From Arthrobacter sp. B1I2 (GTDB lineage Bacteria; Actinomycetota; Actinomycetes; Actinomycetales; Micrococcaceae), in contig NZ_JAUSYC010000001.1 of assembly GCF_030816485.1 (NCBI RefSeq), forward strand, positions 62,001-126,000: a stretch of DNA of 64,000 bases. Reading direction: 5' to 3'. Both the position numbers and the translations under genes were made by a program. Under the pieces are notes generated by a model. That model ran no database searches. It saw only the letters and a list, made by a program, of their open reading frames with translations, and was not told where the DNA came from. Positions 21,146-29,886 of the stretch are shown here, piece by piece. Position 1 is the stretch's first letter. Each line of letters begins with the position of its first letter.

Positions 21146-22216
21146 TTAGCCCTGGTACGCCGGGTAATCCGTGTAACCGCTGGCGCCGTCAGCGTAGAAC
21201 GTGGACGCGTCGGGCTCGTTGAGCGGAAGGCTTTCCTTCCAGCGGCGGGCAAGGTCCGGGTTGGCAATTGCGGGGCGGCCCACCACGACGGCGTCCGCGT
21301 GGCCTTCAGCCACCAGGTTCACGGCCTCTTCCCGCGTGGTGATGACACCGAATCCGGTGTTGACCAGGAAGGTGCCCCCGAAGCGCGCGCGGAGGTCCTG
21401 GACGAGTTCGCCCGAGGGTTCGTGGTGCAGGATGCTCAGGTAGGCCAGGTTGAGCGGCGCGATGCTATCCACAAGGACCTCGTAGGTGGCGCGCACATCC
21501 ACAGCGTCGGTCTCCGCGATGCCCTGGACGTTGTGCTCGGGGGAAATCCGCAGTCCCACCCGGTTAGCGCCGAGGGCCGCGACTACGGCATTGACGGTTT
21601 CGATGACAAAGCGGGCGCGGTTCTCCGGCGATCCACCGCAGCTGTCCGTCCGGATGTTGGAGTTCGGGGCCAAGAACTCGTGCAGGAGGTAGCCGTTGGC
21701 CGAGTGCAGTTCCACGCCGTCGAACCCCGCCTCGATGGCGTTCAGCGAGGCGTTGACGATTTCCTGGATGACCATGGGGAGTTCGTCGGTGGTGAGTGCG
21801 TGCGGCACCGGGTAGGGCTTCTTGCCGGCAGGAGTCCGGACGTCGCCGTCAATGGCTACAGCGCTGGGGGCGACGATGGGCAGGCCCCCGGTGATGTCGG
21901 AGTGGGAAACCCGCCCGCCATGCATGATCTGGGCGAACATGCGGCCGCCCTCGGCGTGGACTGCATCGGTCACCTTCTTCCACCCGGCAACCTGCTCCTC
22001 GGTGACGATTCCCGGCTGGCCGGGGTAGGCCTGCCCGGCGAGGGTGGGGTATGTGCCCTCGCTGACGATGAGGCCAAGGGAAGCGCGCTGGCGGTAGTGC
22101 TCGACGACGAGCGGGCCCGGGACGCCCTTCTCACCGGCGCGGAGGCGGGTCAGGGGAGCCATCACCAGCCGGTTGGGAAGTTCAAGTTCGCCGAGGGTGA
22201 GTGGGGAAAACAGCAT
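21146..22216 (-). CDS. Old-yellow-enzyme family alkene reductase
   Basis: This 356-residue FMN-dependent ene-reductase (NemA/OYE family) reduces activated C=C bonds or nitro groups using NADPH. It opens LFSPLTLGELELPNRLVMAPLTR, has LIVSEGTYPTLAGQAYPGQPGI, the HGGR substrate motif in MFAQIMHGGRVSH, and the proton-donor region DGVELHSANGYLLHEFL. FMN-binding segments appear in FLVNTGFG and DAVVVGRPAIANPDL. The start ATG at 22216 has AAAGGAA 6 bases upstream; an upstream extension to 22276 is unlikely. Physiological substrates cannot be deduced. Confidence 0.94.
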   Translation of the reverse strand: MLFSPLTLGELELPNRLVMAPLTRLRAGEKGVPGPLVVEHYRQRASLGLIVSEGTYPTLAGQAYPGQPGIVTEEQVAGWKKVTDAVHAEGGRMFAQIMHGGRVSHSDITGGLPIVAPSAVAIDGDVRTPAGKKPYPVPHALTTDELPMVIQEIVNASLNAIEAGFDGVELHSANGYLLHEFLAPNSNIRTDSCGGSPENRARFVIETVNAVVAALGANRVGLRISPEHNVQGIAETDAVDVRATYEVLVDSIAPLNLAYLSILHHEPSGELVQDLRARFGGTFLVNTGFGVITTREEAVNLVAEGHADAVVVGRPAIANPDLARRWKESLPLNEPDASTFYADGASGYTDYPAYQG

Positions 22217-22329
22217 GCGCGGTTCCTTTCGAAGGCTGAAGACGTACTGCCCATGCCAACTGTGGGGCGCGTGCAACTATTCCGATCTCCGCGCGGGTGC
22301 GACGGGGATCACAGTCCCCCGCGTTGGAC

Positions 22330-23247
22330 CTAGCGCGATGCTCCGGCACCCGGGCAGCCCTGGCCCTGGGGATTGGCGTTGCAGTCGTCGGCGTAGTTGC
22401 GGGTGAGCGAGCGCCAGACGCTGACGGTTTGCGGTGGAGCACTGAACTGGCCCTGGCCTGGAATCGGCAAAGGAGGACCCGAATTCACAGAGTAGGTGCC
22501 CGTGAACGAGGTGGTCAGTACCACCTGGAAATCTCCCGTGGATGCATACGCGTGGCTGGTGCGGGTCTTCTCGCCCCAGCGGTCCTGCGGCAAGGGTCCG
22601 CCCATGGACGGTTGCGGGCCGAAGACAGTACCGTCGCCGTAGTTCCACGTGTATTGGACGGGCGTTGCCACAACGTGAACCTGCTGGCCGAACATGGTGA
22701 TGTCGAACTGCTGTTCAGCCGCTTCCGCGTAGAAGTTCGTTTCCGCGCCCCGAAGGGTGTTCGGGCTGGGCTGCGCCACAACCTTCCCAGCATTGACCGG
22801 CAGGTTCTGGAACTGCCGCTGGATGTCCGCCGCGATCCGGGGCAGCAGGTCCTCAGGCTTCGGATCGTAAAGGCAGGTGGGACCCGAGTGATGCGCCCAA
22901 ACCGCGCCCGGTACGCCTCGTGGCCGCGACAACCACATGACAGGAATGCCCTTGGCGCCGTCCTCCCGGTCCTTGCAGTCGAGCTGGCGGGCTAGGCAAG
23001 GAGTGTCGAAGTCCCCTCCGCCGAGGTGGCATTGGAGCTCGTACTTGTACTCATTGGGGTCGGCGACAATCGCACCGGGCTCAGCCCGCACCAACTTTCC
23101 GGTGCCCGAGTCTTTGACCCATTGATCTGCCCCCGCTACTAGCCCCCTGTCCTCATAGCCAACGGATACGTCAGCATAAGCCACTAAGGGGCTAAGAAAG
23201 AGAACAGAAAAGGCTACACACAGAACTTTGAGTCCGGTGGCTTTCAT
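22330..23247 (-). CDS. Secreted PKD-like domain protein
   Basis: This 305-residue exported protein has a signal peptide (MKATGLKVLCVAFSVLFLSPLVAYA). A middle region carries several Cys pairs (LQCHLGGGDFDTPCLARQLDCKD). A C-terminal PKD-like beta-sandwich shows WNYGDGTVFG and the closing SHAYASTGDFQVVLTTSF. The start at 23247 lies 5 bases after the stop of the lipoprotein gene and has no ribosome-binding site, so translation is probably coupled to it. The pair is visibly poorer in G+C than its neighbours. No enzyme motif is seen; adhesion or surface scaffolding is possible but unproven. Confidence 0.75.
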   Translation of the reverse strand: MKATGLKVLCVAFSVLFLSPLVAYADVSVGYEDRGLVAGADQWVKDSGTGKLVRAEPGAIVADPNEYKYELQCHLGGGDFDTPCLARQLDCKDREDGAKGIPVMWLSRPRGVPGAVWAHHSGPTCLYDPKPEDLLPRIAADIQRQFQNLPVNAGKVVAQPSPNTLRGAETNFYAEAAEQQFDITMFGQQVHVVATPVQYTWNYGDGTVFGPQPSMGGPLPQDRWGEKTRTSHAYASTGDFQVVLTTSFTGTYSVNSGPPLPIPGQGQFSAPPQTVSVWRSLTRNYADDCNANPQGQGCPGAGASR

Positions 23248-23252
23248 TGTGA

Positions 23253-23909
23253 CTACCGAATGAGTCCGAGGTCTGACATTACCCAACCCGACGAGCCGAA
23301 GGTAAGTCCGGCTCGGCTACCAGTATTTGTGGCAGGAGTTGGGTTTTGAAGGAGAGTCCCGTCCGGCTTCCTGATCTCGATTGTTGACTGAATAACTTGA
23401 ACTACTGCGTATGATTCGGCTCCCGTCTCGACTGTCGCTGTTATAGCTGGCGTCTCGATCTTCCCGCCTAATATCCAACGACCCTCGCTCCACGCTTCAT
23501 TTATGCCATCCCGTAATCCCTTGCAGAAGACGCACCCTGGACCGCTTATCTTCTCGAGATTCTGGGGCTTACCGGTTTCGTACGCGTAGCTCAGGGTCTC
23601 GTACCAAAAACGAACAAAGGCTTCTGCCCCTTCCTTCGTCTCTGTCTTCGCCACTTCCGGGAGCACGGGGACGGGCACGTTCTGGGCGGGGCCGGACGCG
23701 TCGGCCGGCTTGTACACGGCGCTCGGTGTTGGAGTCGAAGTGGGTGTGGTGCTGGCGGTGGGTGTTTCAGCAGCCACCGGGGAAGACGTGCCGCCGGTCC
23801 CAGGAGAGTCCCCGGAGTTGCAGCCGGACAAGGCCAACGCAAGACCAACAACGAGGGCTGCTGCCCTGGAACGCACAGCGCTGGACGTAAAGAAGTTCCG
23901 TGATGTCAT
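23253..23909 (-). CDS. DUF6318-family lipoprotein
   Basis: This 218-residue lipoprotein begins with a basic n-region and a hydrophobic stretch ending in the lipobox LALSGC (Cys near residue 30). A Thr/Pro/Ser-rich linker with TPTSTPTPS repeats follows. The folded domain shows EGAEAFVRFWYETLSYAYETG and a conserved Cys pair in SGPGCVFCKGLRD, both typical of the DUF6318 family of Micrococcales. The ATG at 23909 is preceded by GGGGGAAT. It is the first gene of a pair with the PKD protein, and both lie in a stretch of lower G+C. Its function is unknown; the association suggests a surface-exposed complex. Confidence 0.85.
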   Translation of the reverse strand: MTSRNFFTSSAVRSRAAALVVGLALALSGCNSGDSPGTGGTSSPVAAETPTASTTPTSTPTPSAVYKPADASGPAQNVPVPVLPEVAKTETKEGAEAFVRFWYETLSYAYETGKPQNLEKISGPGCVFCKGLRDGINEAWSEGRWILGGKIETPAITATVETGAESYAVVQVIQSTIEIRKPDGTLLQNPTPATNTGSRAGLTFGSSGWVMSDLGLIR

Positions 23910-24051
23910 GGGCCGCTATTCCCCCAGTAGTTTCAAGACGGCTTGCTCCGAACAGTGGCTTAAGGGTAGCCCACGTCGCAATTTCGTGATCAGACTTATC
24001 CACAGGCACCGCCCACGGTTTTATCACCAGAGGCGAAGCGAACAAAGTCAT

Positions 24052-24088
24052 AAAGGAAGCCGGTGCAGGAAATGCACCGGCTTCCTTT
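24052..24088 (-). terminator. Strong rho-independent terminator after the NCS1 permease
   Basis: AAAGGAAGCCGGTGCA (24052-24067) pairs perfectly over 16 bases with TGCACCGGCTTCCTTT (24073-24088) around a 5-base loop. It lies 26 bases beyond the stop of the permease gene on the minus strand. Confidence 0.9.
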
Positions 24089-24114
24089 GACGAGAAGAAG
24101 TTCGTAGTAGGCGC

Positions 24115-25842
24115 CTATTTCCGGGCCGGCAGCACCAACTCACCTGTCTTGTCGGTCGACAAGGCGAGCGAGGAAACATACTGCGGGCCGCCGTCGGGCG
24201 CGTCCTGCGCGGAACGCATCATGTCCGGGCGCTCAAACTCCAACCCCGTCACGTGGCAGAGGAGCTTGGCGTCGCTGGGATTCCCGTCCGCGTCGAACAT
24301 GGGCAGGTCGATTCCGTCGTCAGAACGCCGAAGGTAAAACCGCCCGCGGGTCAGCACGGCGAGAACCGGCGGCAGCACCAGCGCCAGGCCCACCGCGAAA
24401 ATCGGCGAGTACGGCTGGATTGCGGCGCCGAACGCCCCGAAGAACACCGCAATCGAAACCCCGGCGGACACCAGCATGGACACGAACCCAACCGGATTCA
24501 CGGCGTACAGCATGCCGCGGCGGAACTCCGGCACCTTCGGGGAAATCTTAAGCAGGTACTTGTTGATGGCGATGTCGGACGCCACCGTGACCACCCACGC
24601 CATGGCGCAGTTGGCGTAGAACCCGAGGATGGTGTTGAGGAAATCAAACATGTTCGCTTCCATCAGAACCAGCGCGATCAGCAGGTTCACCACCACGAAC
24701 ACCATCCGGCCCGGGTATGTCTTGGTGATACGGGTAAAGGAGTTGGTCCAGGCGAGCGAGCCCGAGTACGCATTGGTGACGTTGATCTTTATCTGGGAGA
24801 TGACCACCAGCACCACGGCGAGCGTCATGGCCAGCCACGCCGGCATCATCTCCTGGTAAACGCCCAGGAACTGGTGCACCGGCTCATTGGCGGTAGCAGA
24901 GGCGGCGGGATCCAGGGTGGCGATCAGATAGATGGCGATAAACAGGCCCACAATCTGCTTGATCGCCCCAAAAATCACCCAGCCCGGACCGGCAAGGATC
25001 ACTGCGCGCCACCAGGCACCCCGGTTGGCATCGGTACGCGGCGGCATGAAACGGAGGTAATCGATCTGCTCGGCGATCTGCGCCATCAGGGACAGGCACA
25101 CGCCCGCGGCCAGCATCACCGACGCCAGGTTCGGCCCGCCGTCACCGGATGCACCCGTGTACGCGAAGAAGCTGTCGATACTCTCCGGGTGCGAGACCAG
25201 CAGGTATCCCACGGGAACCACCATCAGCAGCAGCCACAGCGGAGTGGTCCACACCTGCAGCTTGGCAAGGGTGTTCATGCCGTAAATCACCAGCGGAATG
25301 ATGATGACCGTGGAGGCGGCGTAGCCAAGCCACTGCGGGATGCCGAGCCCCAACTCCAGCCCCTGCGCCATGATGGAGCCCTCCAGGGCAAAGAAGATGA
25401 AGGTGAAGGTGGCGAAGATGACGTTGGTGACCACCGATCCGTAATAGCCAAAGCCTGATCCGCGGGTGATCAGGTCAAGGTCGATGTTGTACCGCGCCGC
25501 GTAATACGCCAAGGGAAATCCCGTGGCGAAAATAACGACGGCTGCCACCAGGATTCCCAGGATCGCGTTCACCGTGCCATACGAGATGCCAATGTTCGCG
25601 CCGATCGAAAAGTCTGCCAGGTAGGCGATGCCGCCCAGTGCACTTGTGGCCACCACCCCGGCGCTCCACTTGCGGTAGGAGCGCGGCGCGAACCGCAGCG
25701 TGTAATCCTCCAGGCTTTCCTTGGTGGCGTTGAGTGCGGCGGTGTTGCCCGTCGTCGTGGTTGCCGGAGAACGTCCGACGACGGCGGCGCCGGCGGGTGC
25801 CGCCGGTTCCAGCAATTGCGTGGTGTCTATGTCATTGCCCAT
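24115..25842 (-). CDS. NCS1-family purine/cytosine/allantoin permease
   Basis: This 575-residue cytoplasmic-membrane transporter has about 12 hydrophobic helices. The NCS1 (nucleobase:cation symporter-1) signatures are the N-terminal SLEDYTLRFAPRSYRKWSAG, the RGSGFGYYGS loop, and SQIKINVTNAYSGSLAWTN with its conserved Asn. A hydrophilic C-terminal domain of about 60 residues follows the last helix. The ATG at 25842 has GAAAGAGA upstream. It is divergent from bioB. Substrates of close relatives include cytosine, purines, allantoin and hydantoins, and the sequence does not settle which. Confidence 0.9.
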   Translation of the reverse strand: MGNDIDTTQLLEPAAPAGAAVVGRSPATTTTGNTAALNATKESLEDYTLRFAPRSYRKWSAGVVATSALGGIAYLADFSIGANIGISYGTVNAILGILVAAVVIFATGFPLAYYAARYNIDLDLITRGSGFGYYGSVVTNVIFATFTFIFFALEGSIMAQGLELGLGIPQWLGYAASTVIIIPLVIYGMNTLAKLQVWTTPLWLLLMVVPVGYLLVSHPESIDSFFAYTGASGDGGPNLASVMLAAGVCLSLMAQIAEQIDYLRFMPPRTDANRGAWWRAVILAGPGWVIFGAIKQIVGLFIAIYLIATLDPAASATANEPVHQFLGVYQEMMPAWLAMTLAVVLVVISQIKINVTNAYSGSLAWTNSFTRITKTYPGRMVFVVVNLLIALVLMEANMFDFLNTILGFYANCAMAWVVTVASDIAINKYLLKISPKVPEFRRGMLYAVNPVGFVSMLVSAGVSIAVFFGAFGAAIQPYSPIFAVGLALVLPPVLAVLTRGRFYLRRSDDGIDLPMFDADGNPSDAKLLCHVTGLEFERPDMMRSAQDAPDGGPQYVSSLALSTDKTGELVLPARK

Positions 25843-25943
25843 TGGGTGCGTCTCTTTCGTTGGCAGGCTTCTGCGGTCTGCGTGTGACGCTATCGAGCAG
25901 GAAAGACAGTCCGGTCACAGCACCATTTCCGGAGTGTTAAGTC

Positions 25944-25996
25944 TTGACGGGCCCTGTCAACAAAAGCTGCGGACTGCGGTTGTGGCTACTCCACAA
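25944..25996. promoter_or_regulatory. Inverted repeats between the NCS1 permease and bioB
   Basis: Two inverted repeats lie in the divergent gap. TTGAC (25944-25948) and GTCAA (25956-25960) face each other around 7 bases. On the minus strand the second arm gives a consensus -35 TTGACA for the permease, with only a weak -10 (TAACAC or AACACT). TTGTGG (25980-25985) and CCACAA (25991-25996) are a perfect repeat around CTACT, 65 bases before bioB. Either could be an operator; neither looks like the known actinobacterial BioQ site. Confidence 0.45.
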
Positions 25997-26060
25997 AAAC
26001 AGGCGGCCCGCGCAGAACTAGCGTCGGGAAGAGATTTCTTCCCACGCCAAAGGACCATCA

Positions 26061-27062
26061 ATGACACCACACCCGATTTTGGAAACAGCCCGCCGGCAGG
26101 TGCTGGAACAGGGCATCGGCCTCACTGAGGCGCAGCTGGTAGACGTCCTGCGCCTCCCCGACGACGCACTCCCCTCGGCCCTTCAACTGGCCCACGACGT
26201 GCGTCTGGAGCACTGCGGTGAGGAGGTGGAGGTGGAGGGCATCATCTCCATCAAGACCGGGGGCTGCCCCGAAGACTGCCACTTTTGCAGCCAGTCGGGC
26301 CTGTTCGACTCCCCCGTCCGCGGCGTCTGGCTGGACATTCCGGCACTGGTCAAGGCCGCCAAGGAAACCGCCGCCACTGGAGCCACCGAATTCTGCATTG
26401 TCGCCGCCGTCCGAGGCCCCGATATCAAGCTCATGAACCAGATCAAGTTCGCGATCGACCGCATCAACCAGGAAGTGGACATCAACATCGCCTGCTCCCT
26501 GGGCATGCTCACCCAGCGCCAGGTGGACCAGCTGGCCGCCTGGGGCGTCCACCGTTACAACCACAACCTGGAGACCGCCCGCAGCTACTTCCCACAGGTG
26601 GTCACCACCCACACCTACGAGGAGCGGCTGGAAACCTGCGCCATGGTCAAGGATGCCGGGATGGAACTGTGCTGCGGGGCACTGATCGGTATGGGCGAAA
26701 CACTGGAGCAGCGCGCGGAACTCGCCGCGCAGCTGGCGGCCCTGGAACCACAAGAGGTTCCCCTGAACTTCCTTAACCCCAGGCCCGGCACACCCCTTCA
26801 AGACCAGCCGATCATGGACGGGAAAGATGCCCTGCGCGCCATTGCGGCCTTCCGGCTGGCGATGCCCCGCACCGTGTTGCGCTACGCCGGCGGCCGCGAG
26901 CTCACCCTCGGCGACCTCGGCACCCGCGAAGGCCTCCTGGGCGGAATCAACGCCGTCATTGTCGGCAATTACCTCACCACCCTGGGCCGCCCCGCAACGG
27001 CCGACCTCAACCTCCTGGTGGACCTGAACATGCCCATCAAGGAACTGCAGAAAACCCTATGA
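26061..27062 (+). CDS. bioB: Biotin synthase
   Basis: This is a 333-residue radical-SAM biotin synthase, which inserts sulfur into dethiobiotin in the last step of biotin synthesis. The radical-SAM cluster is C69, C73, C76 (CPEDCHFC). Further landmarks are the YNHNLET segment, [11 protein letters not shown] and [11 protein letters not shown], with conserved Cys residues that would hold the second cluster. The ATG at 26061 has AAAGGAC upstream. The stop overlaps bsaP by 4 bases. No other biotin genes (bioA, bioD, bioF) are in the window. Confidence 0.97.
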   Translation: MTPHPILETARRQVLEQGIGLTEAQLVDVLRLPDDALPSALQLAHDVRLEHCGEEVEVEGIISIKTGGCPEDCHFCSQSGLFDSPVRGVWLDIPALVKAAKETAATGATEFCIVAAVRGPDIKLMNQIKFAIDRINQEVDINIACSLGMLTQRQVDQLAAWGVHRYNHNLETARSYFPQVVTTHTYEERLETCAMVKDAGMELCCGALIGMGETLEQRAELAAQLAALEPQEVPLNFLNPRPGTPLQDQPIMDGKDALRAIAAFRLAMPRTVLRYAGGRELTLGDLGTREGLLGGINAVIVGNYLTTLGRPATADLNLLVDLNMPIKELQKTL

Positions 27063-27334
27063 GCAACCCGGACCTGCGCCAGCCGGGCGAAACCCCTTAC
27101 TGCGAACTCTGCGGGCTTCCCCTGCAGCTGCCCTCCCGGCACGGGGACGCGCCCAAGGAAGAAAAGTACGACGGCGGCGACGCACCGCCGTCGTACCACC
27201 ATTCCAGGTGCGCGGACCTTCTCCAGCTGGAGCCGCCCCGCTTCTGCGCGTCCTGCGGCCGCAGGCTCAAGGTCCAGGTCTCGCCGATGGGCTGGTGGGC
27301 CAGCTGCTCACGGCACGGCTTAAACGCTTCGTAA
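27059..27334 (+). CDS. bsaP: Biotin synthase auxiliary protein
   Basis: This 91-residue Cys-rich protein overlaps bioB through an ATGA junction, so its translation is coupled. Six cysteines are arranged as C15-x2-C18, C51, C63-x2-C66 and C83 (YCELCG ... RCADLL ... FCASCGRRL ... ASCSRHG), a metal- or Fe-S-binding pattern. Position and pattern match BsaP, described in actinobacteria as an accessory needed for BioB activity through its iron-sulfur cluster. The C-terminal [10 protein letters not shown] is typical. The metal bound and the exact action here are inferred from the family. Confidence 0.88.
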   Translation: MSNPDLRQPGETPYCELCGLPLQLPSRHGDAPKEEKYDGGDAPPSYHHSRCADLLQLEPPRFCASCGRRLKVQVSPMGWWASCSRHGLNAS

Positions 27335-27385
27335 AGGGGACTCCTGCCTCTGGTGCGTTTCTGCCTGGCTGAGAAGAATGTCTGC

Positions 27386-27820
27386 ATGATGTTTGAACAC
27401 GCGGACGGCAATCCTGTCCTGGAACTCGATGATGAGCAGTCGTGGCAGCTTCTGGCGGCAACGCAGCACGGGCGGCTGGTGGTTTCCGTTGCAGGGGAAC
27501 CGGACATCTTCCCGGTGAATTACGTGACCTCCAACCGGAAGGTGTACCTGCGCACTGCTCCCGGGAACAAACTCGCTCAATTGACCATCAACGCGCAGGT
27601 GCTGTTTGAAACCGACGGCATCCTGTCGCAGGAGGCCTGGTCGGTTGTGCTGAGGGGGACAGCACGGGTCCTCAGCAATTCGGATGAGCTGGCGGCGATC
27701 GAGGAACTCGGCCTGAAGACCTGGGTTCCAACACTCAAGGACTTCTACGTGGAGATTGAGCCGAAGTCCGTGAGCGGCCGGCACTTCCTGTTCGGCGAGC
27801 AGCCGGAACGGGAAATCTAG
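27386..27820 (+). CDS. Pyridoxamine 5'-phosphate oxidase-like flavin-binding protein
   Basis: This 144-residue split-barrel protein of the PNPOx-like family probably binds FMN or F420. Characteristic segments are LLAATQHGRLVVSVAGEPDIFPVNYV near the N-terminus, then VYLRTAPGNKLAQL and VLFETDGI, and a closing VEIEPKSVSGRHFLFGE. The frame opens with a GTG at 27353, but the ATG at 27386 with GAGAAG upstream gives the usual length. It is about 50 bases after bsaP. Members include heme-degrading, nitroreductase-like and purely binding proteins, so no reaction is assigned. Confidence 0.85.
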   Translation: MMFEHADGNPVLELDDEQSWQLLAATQHGRLVVSVAGEPDIFPVNYVTSNRKVYLRTAPGNKLAQLTINAQVLFETDGILSQEAWSVVLRGTARVLSNSDELAAIEELGLKTWVPTLKDFYVEIEPKSVSGRHFLFGEQPEREI

Positions 27821-27839
27821 GCACTCCTAGACTGGAGTT

Positions 27840-28298
27840 ATGCCGGACACCCCCAGCGCGGACAAACCAACTGCGGACAAGCTCAGCCCCGAGCGGCGCA
27901 GTTGGAACATGTCCCGGATCCGCGGCAAGAACACCAAACCGGAACTGCTGGTCCGCCGGCTCCTGCACGCCAGGGGCTACCGGTACCGGCTGCATGGAAG
28001 GTCCGGTGGTACCAAACTCCCAGGCAACCCTGACCTCGTCTTCGCTGGCCGGCACAAGGTGATTTTCGTGAACGGCTGCTTCTGGCACTTCCATGAGTGC
28101 AGGGTGGGCCTGCACGCGCCCAAGGCCAATGCGGACTTCTGGGCCGCGAAGCGCACCCGGACCCGGGAGCGCGACGAAGGCCAGCGCCGCCAGCTGGAAG
28201 ACGCCGGCTGGGAAGTACTGACAGTCTGGGAATGCGAGCTGAAGGACCGTTCCGCCCTCGAAACCCAGTTAGTGACCTTCCTCGAAGCCGGCGCCTGA
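27840..28298 (+). CDS. vsr: Very-short-patch mismatch repair endonuclease
   Basis: This 152-residue protein is a Vsr-type endonuclease, which nicks at T:G mismatches arising from deamination of 5-methylcytosine. The N-terminal RRSWNMSRIRGKNTKPEL is the family signature. Next come YRYRLHG, the catalytic GNPDLVFAGRHKVIFVNGCFWH (Asp plus zinc-binding Cys/His) and HECRVG. It is 20 bases after the PNPOx-like gene. No dcm-type cytosine methylase is next to it, although mcrBC, which targets methylcytosine, lies 4.5 kb away. Confidence 0.93.
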   Translation: MPDTPSADKPTADKLSPERRSWNMSRIRGKNTKPELLVRRLLHARGYRYRLHGRSGGTKLPGNPDLVFAGRHKVIFVNGCFWHFHECRVGLHAPKANADFWAAKRTRTRERDEGQRRQLEDAGWEVLTVWECELKDRSALETQLVTFLEAGA

Positions 28299-28425
28299 GA
28301 CAGGAATCTTGAGGCAATCTTCAGCCGCCGCCGTCACAGGTCTTGATTCTGGCACGGCAGGATAAACGGGTCGCCGCAATCTGGCACCCGCCACTGACCG
28401 TTTCGGAGCAGGTATCCCCTATCCC

Positions 28426-29658
28426 CTAGCTTCTCCGGGCCAACAGGGCGGACTTGAAGGCAGATGCCGACGAGTCACTGCTGTTGATGCGCCAGTCTGT
28501 TTCCTTCTGCAGGTGGAACCAGACGAAGCCCATCACATCAGACTGGCTGGCCAGGTAAGACACCAGAGCCGTGTTCCAAGCGGCCTTGGAGCCGCCCGTC
28601 TCGCTGGACGCCGTTTCGGCAATCAGGACGGGCTTTCCGGGTGCAAGGGCGCGGAGCTGGGAGATGCCGGGGGCAAAAAGATCCACGGGGGTAACCCAGC
28701 TGCTCCAGGTTTGCGACGTGCCCCAGTTGTAGCCGTCCAGGGCCACGACGTCCACGTAGCCTCCCCCGGGGAACAACCCGGCCAGGTCAGTCGAGCCCCA
28801 GTAAGGGACGTTCGGCGACCAGACCCACTGGACATTGCCGGCACCCGTGGCGGCAACGACGTCGTGCACATGCCGCCAGGCGGCCACGTAGTCTCCCGGC
28901 TGGTTGCCGTTGACGCCTTCGGCCCACGGATACCAGTTGCCGTTCATCTCGTGGGCAAAGCGCAGCATGACCGGCTTGCCCCAGGCCGCAAGGGACTGGC
29001 CCCACTGGGAAATCTTCCCGTCGAAGTCCCCGGCGGTGATCCGTGCCAAGGAGTAAGCCGGCTGCTGCACGCCGCCTCCCCACGCCCACGGCTCCCAGGT
29101 GACCAGGGGTGTGGCTCCGCGGGAGCTGACCGCGTCCAGCTCCGTTATTGGCGGCGATTGCAGGAAGTCCTTGTAGATCATCACCATGGACGGACTTTCC
29201 CCTGCCAGGGCGGACACCTCCTCCAGTTCAGTGCCGGCCAGGGCTCCCCCGGCGGTCGCCACTCCAAAGCGAAGGGCAGCTGTACTGACAGTTGGCTGCG
29301 GGGCGGGCGCTGGAGCCGGGGCAGCTTGAACCACGAAAATCGCTGACGCCTTGACGGACGAGGTCTTGGCAGTGATGGTGAGGTTTCCGCTGGAAGCGGC
29401 CGGTATGGTGATGCCAGTGCTGAACGTACCCGTCGCTGTGGTCTGGAACGCGAAGGTGGAGGAGCCTGCAACCACAGTGCCCGTGGTGGAGGCTTTGAAC
29501 CCGGTTCCGGCAACAGTCACGGCGGACCCTGCAGGGCCGGAGCCCGGAGTGAGCGTGATTTGCGGTGAAGTGGCTGCGCTGGCGGGCTGGAGGATAGACA
29601 AAGCCAAACCAGGCACCATTAAGAGCGCGACAAATAAGGTCCTCAAAGTTCGGAACAC
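28426..29658 (-). CDS. Secreted GH26 beta-mannanase with N-terminal Ig-like domain
   Basis: This is a 410-residue secreted glycoside hydrolase of family 26, expected to cleave beta-1,4-mannan or a related glycan. A signal peptide begins FRTLRTLFVALLMVPGLAL and ends near ILQPASA. An IPT/TIG-like Ig domain follows (SPQITLTPGSGPAGSAVTVAG), then a short AP-repeat linker. The GH26 catalytic domain has the acid/base Glu in LRFAHEMNGNWYPW and a likely nucleophile Glu in PVLIAETASSE. The frame is open to an ATG at 29727, but the GTG at 29658 begins exactly at the signal peptide and has a GGGGATGG element upstream. No other mannan genes are near. Confidence 0.88.
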   Translation of the reverse strand: MFRTLRTLFVALLMVPGLALSILQPASAATSPQITLTPGSGPAGSAVTVAGTGFKASTTGTVVAGSSTFAFQTTATGTFSTGITIPAASSGNLTITAKTSSVKASAIFVVQAAPAPAPAPQPTVSTAALRFGVATAGGALAGTELEEVSALAGESPSMVMIYKDFLQSPPITELDAVSSRGATPLVTWEPWAWGGGVQQPAYSLARITAGDFDGKISQWGQSLAAWGKPVMLRFAHEMNGNWYPWAEGVNGNQPGDYVAAWRHVHDVVAATGAGNVQWVWSPNVPYWGSTDLAGLFPGGGYVDVVALDGYNWGTSQTWSSWVTPVDLFAPGISQLRALAPGKPVLIAETASSETGGSKAAWNTALVSYLASQSDVMGFVWFHLQKETDWRINSSDSSASAFKSALLARRS

Positions 29659-29886
29659 GGCAATCCATCCCCAGATTGAAAAGCGGCAATTGGCCGCAGA
29701 CGGCGTCGATGCAGAAAGCACTGGCATCGATCTTATGGGCAGGAAACCACGCTCCCATCAAGAAAACCGCAATTCTTGCCCAGTCTTCCGCGAGCTCAGG
29801 GGAACGGTCCTAACCTGAAAAAGAACAAGCACCCGCGCATAAGCATCCTGTTTCCCGAGTCCGCAAGTCCAGCAGAAAGGAGTGTC

